From positions 37,501 through 101,500 of the forward strand of contig CAJNDS010001335.1 of the NCBI GenBank assembly GCA_905221605.1: a DNA stretch of 64,000 nt, given 5' to 3'. Shown piece by piece: positions 63,180-64,000 of the stretch; within the stretch, counting starts at the first letter, position 1, and every line of letters begins with the position of its first letter. Origin of the DNA: Symbiodinium natans. Lineage: Eukaryota; Sar; Dinophyceae; Suessiales; Symbiodiniaceae. Below the pieces are notes generated by a model. That model saw nothing but the letters and a program-made list of their open reading frames with translations, did not search any database and was not told where the DNA came from. The position numbers were made by a program, and so were the translations under genes.

Positions 63180-64000
63180 GTGGGGTTTAGGGTTTAGGGT
63201 TTAGGGTTTAGGGTTTGGGGTTTGGGGTTTGGGGTTTGGGGTTTGGGGTTTGGGGTTTGGGGTTTAGGGTTTGGGGTTTGGGGTTTGGGGTTTATAGGGT
63301 TCAGGTCTTGCGATTTAGGGCCTATACGGATTCCAAAGGGTTTTGCGGGCTTCAGAGGATGAGGACGTACTGGGTTCCTGAGGAAGATCTCAGAACAACA
63401 ACGCCTTGTTGTGCGGTTTTTTCCTGCCCCACAGGAAAGAGAATAAGGAAACCCTACGCGAGTCGAAGGGTTGAGGGGCCCTCAGCCCTCCCCAAAACTT
63501 TTGAACCAAAACCAGCTGGACAAAGCCTTAGGGATTAGGGATTAGGGATTAGGGTTTAGGGTTTTGGAAATGCTGAGCCCTAAACCCTAAACCCTAAACC
63601 CCTGAAGCCCTGAATCGCCCATCCTTAGGACCTCCGAGTGCCCGGCCGCTTCGCGGACTTTTATGGGCTCCTGCTCACAAGCTTAGCCCCTCGCCCCCGA
63701 GTCAGCAATCAAGCAAGGACTCGTTTAGGGTTTAGGATTCGGGTTTAGGGACTGATCAAACAAAGATGGCAGGAGTCAAAACCCCTAAAGTCATAAAGCC
63801 TAGACCCTTGGCCCTACAAACCCCAAAAAAACACACATGCTAGAAAAAGGCTCTTTTTTGAGCGGGCGCGCCCAGATTGTGCTCAAGCTACCAGTCACCT
63901 GTCTTCAGGGTTTAGGGCAAAAAGGGCAAACGACCGACCTCACTTCATACTCTACAGTTTGTAGGGTAGGCCTAGATTCATACTTTTGGGTTTGGGCCTG
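63180..64000. repeat. TTTAGGG then TTTGGGG array and unassigned flank
   Basis: TTTAGGG changes to about eleven TTTGGGG units (63214-63290) just upstream of the signal-peptide ATG. Downstream, 63300-63530 and 63760-64000 are unique, with plus frames of no recognisable type. GGATTAGGGATTAGGG at 63530-63555 and CCCTAAA at 63580-63600. Confidence 0.65.

Overview
The window reads as nuclear DNA of a dinoflagellate or close alveolate relative. Protein-coding sequence comes as short exons, most of them on the minus strand. In the genes that can be reconstructed, 5' splice sites are often GA or GC and the acceptor is AG, usually followed by G. The identifiable genes are eukaryotic: a complete 181-aa Arf GTPase, a multi-AP2-domain protein, a Mei2-like RRM and a CDH-like protein with a signal peptide. 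The rest is saturated with Arabidopsis-type telomeric heptamers (TTTAGGG/CCCTAAA) and variants such as CCCTATAAA, CCTAAAG and TTTGGGG. These occur in both orientations throughout, so this is not simply a chromosome end.

Layout. 1-7.3 kb: degenerate telomeric arrays, a Mei2-like gene on the minus strand (3.8-5.0 kb) and a satellite block (inverted minisatellite, palindromic 87-bp repeat, 74-bp repeat). 7.3-8.5 kb: three-exon unknown gene. 9.3-11.8 kb: AP2 gene split by palindromic introners. 12-26 kb: isolated exon-like islands, introner copies and telomeric arrays. 26-31.6 kb: 9-bp minisatellite, a WD40-like gene and another gene's 3' exon. 31.6-44 kb: mostly telomeric arrays and introner copies with a few exon islands. 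44.6-45.6 kb: CDH-like gene. 46-53 kb: TAC microsatellite, unknown minus-strand genes, a 0.9-kb TIR element, and a plus-strand 3' exon. 54-58 kb: exon islands. 58.05-59.50 kb: Arf gene. 59.68-63.17 kb: multi-exon secreted or membrane protein gene.

The main discovery concerns intron origin. Palindromic elements of about 100-120 bp interrupt conserved coding sequence and are flanked by 3-8 bp direct repeats (target-site duplications). Removing the element plus one copy of the duplication restores the reading frame exactly. The donor dinucleotide is then whatever the target supplied (GA, GC, CA or GT), while the acceptor AG comes from the element's end. In Arf, one whole intron is a bare (CCCTAAA)n tract between 13-bp direct repeats. 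Telomeric-repeat insertions therefore appear to behave as introners here. Elsewhere telomeric tracts lie inside palindromic introners, which makes nested introns.

Limits: exon calls outside Arf, AP2, CDH and a few exon pairs rest on codon-level reading by eye. Exact borders are given only where a duplication or conserved protein sequence fixes them. No homology search or transcript data could be used.
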